In this document: one piece after another, positions 38,601 to 44,600 of the stretch | Position numbering within the stretch: position 1 is the first letter of the stretch | Layout: the number at the start of each line of letters is the position of its first letter | Assembly (NCBI GenBank): GCA_027922465.2 | Contig: BQMF02000266.1 | Coordinates: forward strand, 62,001 to 126,000 | Direction of reading: 5' to 3' | Length of the DNA stretch: 64,000 nt | Source: Turritopsis dohrnii | Taxonomy: Eukaryota > Cnidaria > Hydrozoa > Anthoathecata > Oceaniidae | The notes under the pieces: model-generated | What the model saw: the letters and a program-made list of their open reading frames with translations, nothing else | Database searches by the model: none | Told to the model about the DNA's origin: nothing | Program-made: the position numbers and the translations under genes

Positions 38601-41600
38601 TTGATGCATCTCCTGCGTCGATTGTTGTGATTTTGAGATCAACTGCATCTTCAGGTACGATTGCACGATGAAATCTGATTGTCGGGATTTCCTCCATCAT
38701 TGCAAAGTGCGAATCCCAAACAGGTCGGAGGTCATCGGGAATTCTGTCGTCCCAATCTAAACCTCTGTCGACGAGTTGATGCAAGTCCAACTTCATGGCT
38801 GCGGTAAGAGGTGTGATTTTGCCTGTGATATCATACAACTCAGCAACCTTTGATACACATTGGCGACGGGTCAGGTTGGCAGGTACTGTGTTGATGGTTG
38901 TAGGTTTCTTCCCTCTGATTTTCTTAGCGAAATTCAATTCACTGATGTCCAACGAGATTGTGTCTTCTTCGGGGTACCATTTCATCCCAGCTACGTTTAT
39001 GCTTTTGCCATCTGCAGAAAGGTCTGGACTCGGCGGTTGATGTGAGAACGTTACTCCTTTGAGCGCAAATCCACCTTTGTTGATTGCAACTTCCAAGTCT
39101 TCGGCAAGTTGGATGGCAGCTTCAGGTGTTTCATCACCACTCAGGACATCATCAACGAAAGTGTCGTTTTCAACTACCTCAGTTGCTTTTGGTGTATCTT
39201 CTTTTGACATTTGGGCAGTTTGTCTCAATGCTCTTTCTGATTGGTTTCCTGATGACTTGACCCCATAGATTAGAGTCATGATCACTTTCTCCTTGGGCAA
39301 CTTTGATTTGTCCAATTCGTCTTGCCATATATATCGCTGCAGGCACCAGTGATGTTCGTTCAACTTGACGGAATTATACATTTTCCTCACATCCGTGTGA
39401 AAGGCTGTGTGATGTGAGGTCCAACGAATGAGTATTTCTACGAGACGATTCATGTTGTTTGTTCCCTTCGCGAGAATGTCATTGAGGCTGTACCCGGAAC
39501 TTGTTGGTTGTGATGCGTCAAAGACTACGCGACATGGGGTTGAGAGAGAGTTGGTGTTCCACACAGCTCTCCATGGTATGAAATTTTGCACCTTGCTGTT
39601 CTGAAGCATCAGTTGTTGTTGATGGCTGAGGCTTTCAACGTAGGCAACAAATCCCAAAGATTGCATCTTCTTCTCCGAGGCAATCACATCTTCTTTGTCC
39701 TTGGGTTCTTTGTCGAGTTTCTTTAGCTGCTGATGATATACTTTCAGGGCTTTCTGTTTGTTGTTGGCGAGCTTTACTTCTGGATTGTGAAGAAGTGGGA
39801 GATCTGCGTAGCACTGTCTCTTGTTGATGTCGATGGTTACAGATTTGTTGATAAGGTCTTGTTCCACTTCCTCCTTGATGCTAATGGACTCGGTGGATTC
39901 GTTCTCCTTGCAGGTTTTACAGTCTCTGCAATTGACACATCTGTAATCAATGTTGCTTCCAGCTGCTTCAACGTCTTCGAAAATTTTCTGGTTTCGTGAC
40001 AGTAATGCTGTGCTGGCTTCTTCTGGTTGATGATACAGAAGGTCTTGGTTGTGGTCTTTATCGACTTTGATGTGAAGTAGTGCGACGTCAGGATTGGCGA
40101 GGATCTCTGCATCGAACATTTGCTGTTGGTTAGCCAAGAATGACTGCATTGCTTGACTGCTGTAATGATGCTTCGAAATGTTGTTGAACACATGGTGGGG
40201 ACCCCCAACGACACCTCTTCCACCATCTGCGTTGTTGAACGGTGATTCATAAATGGTCAATCCAGATGGCATCTGAAAAATCTCCTTGGGATGGTAACGT
40301 AAATACTTGATCCCAAGCATTACATCAACGTCTCCTCCGATTGCAGGTGGTAACATGGGTAGACTTGCAGGATCTTTACCAAGTTGACTGTAGGCAAGGT
40401 GTATGTCCTTTTGAACTTCATTGAGTGGATAGACCGGGAAGGTTGCTGTGATTCGAGGCAGACAAACCCCGGAGAGGTGAGCGTCACGACCATTGGTGAG
40501 GGGTAGACGTATGCTGTAGGTCCCTCGACTTGTGGTCTTCATCTCGCCGATTCCGCCAATCGACACATCTCCTTTAAACTCAAGAGTTGCTCGGTCACCA
40601 AAGTAGCTGATTGCTCGCTCTGAAATTATCATGTTACTGCATCCAAGGTCAAAGAAGATCGTACATCTGCGTTGATTGACGTAGATTGTTTGCAGGATGT
40701 AGACTGCGTTATCTTCAATAACTGGCTCCTCAGCTGGGTTGGAGTTTGAAGGCTTGATCTTGCTTGTTGAAGCTTTGTGTGATTGAACTTCAGCGTAGAA
40801 CGACAGTTTGATATCCTTTGCGAATGCTGGAAGGTCTGCATGTTGAGGGCGTAGGATGCATCTGTCCTTGAAATTTTGGAGAATCCGTTGGTTTTCTTGT
40901 GACGTTGCATGCTCCTGACAGACTAGAACATGCTTTCGGCATCCGTGACCGTCATGTGATGGGTGAGGGCAGGTGAAGGTTCTCTGGCACCGACCTTCTT
41001 TGTGTTTCTCTTGTGAGTACTTGGCACCAGGGTATAGACACTGACTGCAAAGTCCCTTCTTCTTGAGTGTGCTGAGGCGTTCCGCAGGTGTCATGCCTGC
41101 GAAGAATTGACATGAGAAGTATTGTATCAACTTTGATCGATTTGGGCCATTTGTTTTGACGTGACCCGTTTCCCCGCAGATGAAGCATTTTTCTTGGATG
41201 TACGGTTGATCTTGATGAACTTCTGCAGGATGGGCACCGTGTTGACTTCGTGAGTGTTGTGATGAAGATTTGTCGTGGGATGAGCAGTGAAGGAGCTTCT
41301 TCTGTTGTACTGAAAGCTCTTTCTCCAGGAATTTAATGAGTTCTTTCCATGCTTCGGGCTCGCTCAGCTCTTTTTCGTCAAGCAAAGCAAACCACCTTGT
41401 GATGCGTACATCGTCCAGGAGTGCGTAAACCTTTTCGATAGCGTCACTGTAATATAGGCGATTTTGGATGCTGTGATCTGCAGCTAACTTCTGTAAGTCT
41501 CTCATAAGGTTCAGAATCTTGCTCAACGTCTCAATCTGCTTCTCTGGATCCCTTGTTTTCCAGATTTTGCTCGTCTGACTTAACTGGGACAGTTTCTTTG

Positions 41601-44600
41601 TGAGCAGCAGCTTGGCATCACCATACGACGCTTTTAAACGACGCCATATCTCCTCAATGGTGTCGACCCCCTTAACAAGCGTGAGGGCCGGACCTTCAAG
41701 GAAATTGTTCTTGAGAAGGTCTGGTAGAAGGGCTGTTGGTGTGGACTTTATATAGAGTTTGTTAAAGTCACTTATGAACGTATAAATGTCACTTGAAGAG
41801 TCGTAGCCCTTGAATTTCGACAGCTTGATGTTGAGTTTGGTTGCTTCGAAGCTTTGCTGCTTAACGATCTCCTTCTCCTTTATTTCATTTTGGAGACTGT
41901 CTGAATAAGTTTGTTTGAGAGTAACGAGTTTGTCATAGCTGTCGTTGATGGTTTTGATGGCTTCACTGTCCGATTCTTCGTTCTTCATCGTCAGGATGTC
42001 CTTCATCTGCTTGGATATGGCATTCACCGCTTGTAAATCAGCTTGAAGGTCCTTTTTCGCAAGAATCAGTTCGTCGAAAGTGAAGGTTGTGGGTTTCTGA
42101 CTGAACTTCTGAGTAAGAGGCTTCATAGCGTTTTTGACCTCTTTCATCAGGAATGATTGTGATGTGAGTGACAATCGGTTGAGGCGAGTTTGTTTATCAA
42201 GTTGCTCCTTGCGCAGTTCCTTCCGTCTTAATTTGATTTTGATCATGAATTCTCTGATCACGGAAATCGTTTGTTCGTGGAGTTTAACAAACTTCTGCTC
42301 GTACTCTTCATGGGGTAAATTGAGTTCGATTTCTGCATGAGCCGTTCTGAATTTGGTCCTCAATTCCTCAATTTTTATGGTCACTGTTTCGACTTCATCA
42401 AGTGTCATGTCCTCAAGATCGTTTTCCATGATGATGTCTTCGACGTTTCTAGAGGCAATGTCTTGTTGGATGATGAGTATCTTCAATCGTTTGCTCTCCA
42501 TCTTGATCTCTTCCTCTGTTTCGTCAAGTCTCCAGTTCTCAACAAGCGTGGAAATTTCGTCTACACCGTCTTCGTTCTCAATTGTGTCCTCGTGTACGTT
42601 TTCGTCAGCTCTGTTGATCTGCTCCTCCGGTATTCTCTCAGCTAATCCTCTTCCGTTTGGCTCCTCCGATTCTCTTCCGTCCGTATCCTTCGATCCTCTT
42701 CCGTCCGTATCCTTGTCTGTTAATCCGATCCGTTCCCCAGTTGAGTCCAGTACTGCGTAGTTGATCCTCTCCGTTGTCCTTGTTGATCTACGCATGTAGC
42801 ATCCAGTGATGGTTGGTTGCTGTTTGAATGTATCGGAGCACACACAAGAAATGATTTGATTTCGAGGCGTATATTTGTAATCTCGATGGATTCAAACTGA
42901 ATGAAGAAAAATACAAAAGGAAATTAAATATATGATAAAAAGTACATGTGAGTATAATTGAAAAAGTTTAAGTTGAAAAAATCTAATTGAAAAAGTTTAG
43001 TTTGAAAAAATTTCTAAGTCTGAAAAAAGTTCAAAAAGTAAAAAATATTATAAGTCCAGATGCTTACCAGCTTGCCAGAATGTGAGTCTGAAAAGAGGGT
43101 GTGGCTCCAAAGTGTTGAAAGTTGAATTGAAAAAATTTTGATAGTTGAAAATTATTTGAGATATGAGTTAGTTATCAAACTTGAAAATTTGAAAGTTGAG
43201 TTGAGAGGCCATCTTGAAATTTGATGTTGACTGCTCAAGATCAAGTTGACAACTGAATGACAAACCTAAGAGCTGGTATTTAAAGGCCAAAAAAGCAAAG
43301 TGGACATGTAAATTGTAAATAGGGCCTTAAGCAAAGTTGACATACAAATATAAAAATAAATAGAGCCTTAGCATATAAACTTGAAAATACTGTCTAAATA
43401 GTAAATAGAGCCTTAATTGTGTGAGCTATGAATACAAAAAAGGGATTCTAGAGCAAAGTAGATATGACCCAAAATGTAAACAAACTGATAATAAGGGCCT
43501 GAACACACTGGAACAAAATTTTTAATATAAACACTAGAATTGAAGTTTGTTCAATTTACACCCCTATGGGACCGAGAAAATAGTTCGACTTATCGAATGT
43601 TCGAGTTATCGGGGGTATTTTATGAGAAAGTATTGAAAGAGTTATTGAAAGTTCGAGTTATCGGGGGTTCGAGTTATCGGGATTCAACTGTATATAAACC
43701 TTTCGTGGATGTCGAGTGTAGGTCTTAGGGCAAGCCATGGATTTACCGAATACTTTTTTGAAGAAATTAACAAGTTATTCGTTGTACATGTTGATCATAA
43801 AACAGATTTGATGAAAAATGTAAAAAAAAAAACGTATGACCGTGTAACAGCAGTGTATATGATGTATGATAGCAGGTGTTTCATATGATCATATATCATA
43901 TATGTCATGTAAAATATGATCGTGTGCAAAGACATCATTTTTTATTTTTTATTGATTTTTTTTGTTTATTTATTTCTTAGCAGCTGGAGTTTACACGTGT
44001 GAATGGAGAGATTGTAATCGCAATAAAGACGGTCTCAAAAGGTAGCCCAAAAAATGTCATGTCGGATCATTGACGACGTTGACGGACGTTTTACCTATTT
44101 CATAGTTCTTCTCCTAAACTTTCTCCTAAATACGTTCTTTTTACGTTCTTTTCTGTCGTCTACCATCTTTCTTGAAGCCAGTTTATAAATTAAGTTCGCT
44201 TAGATGTCTATCAACTTTTTCTTTTGTAATTTTAGACCATTTCCTACTCATTCGAAGCTAGTCCGCCATATACGTGAAATTCATTTCAAAAATACAGGAA
44301 AATATATTGTAACGAGTGAAAAGAAGAGGTAACGAGTTAGAGACTTTATCATTTGTGTAATCCCATAATGCAACGAGATACGATGGAACAACCTCGGTGT
44401 TTCAAAGACAGTTGACATTCTCCCTAATACTTAACGCTAAAGAAAATCTCGCAGCAAGTCGTTACCGCTTTGCATTATGTAACTAGCATTGCATTATGAT
44501 AGCTTTTAATTTGGATACTTTTGACATGTGTTCGATTCTGATAGTAGCAACCACATGTTCTCCCTCACATGTTCTCCCTCACAGATCTTGTAGCTAGTGT

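Larger units (their letters stand above)
35690..43560 (-). mobile_element. Complete BEL/Pao LTR retrotransposon
   Basis: 7.87 kb, bounded by two 732-bp LTRs (TG...CA) and a 5-bp target duplication CCCCT (35685-35689, 43561-43565). One long minus-strand frame encodes gag and pol. The minus-strand purine tract (CTGCTGGGGGAA) lies just before the 3' LTR, the expected polypurine tract. I see no TGG directly next to the 5' LTR, so the primer-binding site is unclear. It is antisense to PBRM1 in intron 32. Confidence 0.93.
35659..43692. mobile_element. pogo-type MITE interrupted by the BEL element
   Basis: Left fragment 35659-35689 (TACAGCAGAATCCCGATAAC, TCGAACCC) and right fragment 43566-43692 (ending TCGAGTTATCGGGATTCAACTGTA) are the two ends of one MITE of about 158 bp, with inverted ends and TA at the edges. 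The BEL retrotransposon inserted between them, duplicating CCCCT. Confidence 0.75.

Noticed and set aside
36508..42760. Several plus-strand open frames of 60-160 residues
   Set aside because: All are antisense shadows of the BEL/Pao gag-pol frame.
32365..43930. ATATGATCATATG-type palindromic sequence on both sides of the Harbinger and BEL elements
   Set aside because: The two sides share AT-rich words but not a consistent inverted repeat. I could not define an element.
44309..44331. Alternative end of PBRM1 exon 34 (reading on to KKR before GTAACG)
   Set aside because: This donor gives phase 2, which runs into a stop in exon 35; the donor at 44309 keeps the frame.
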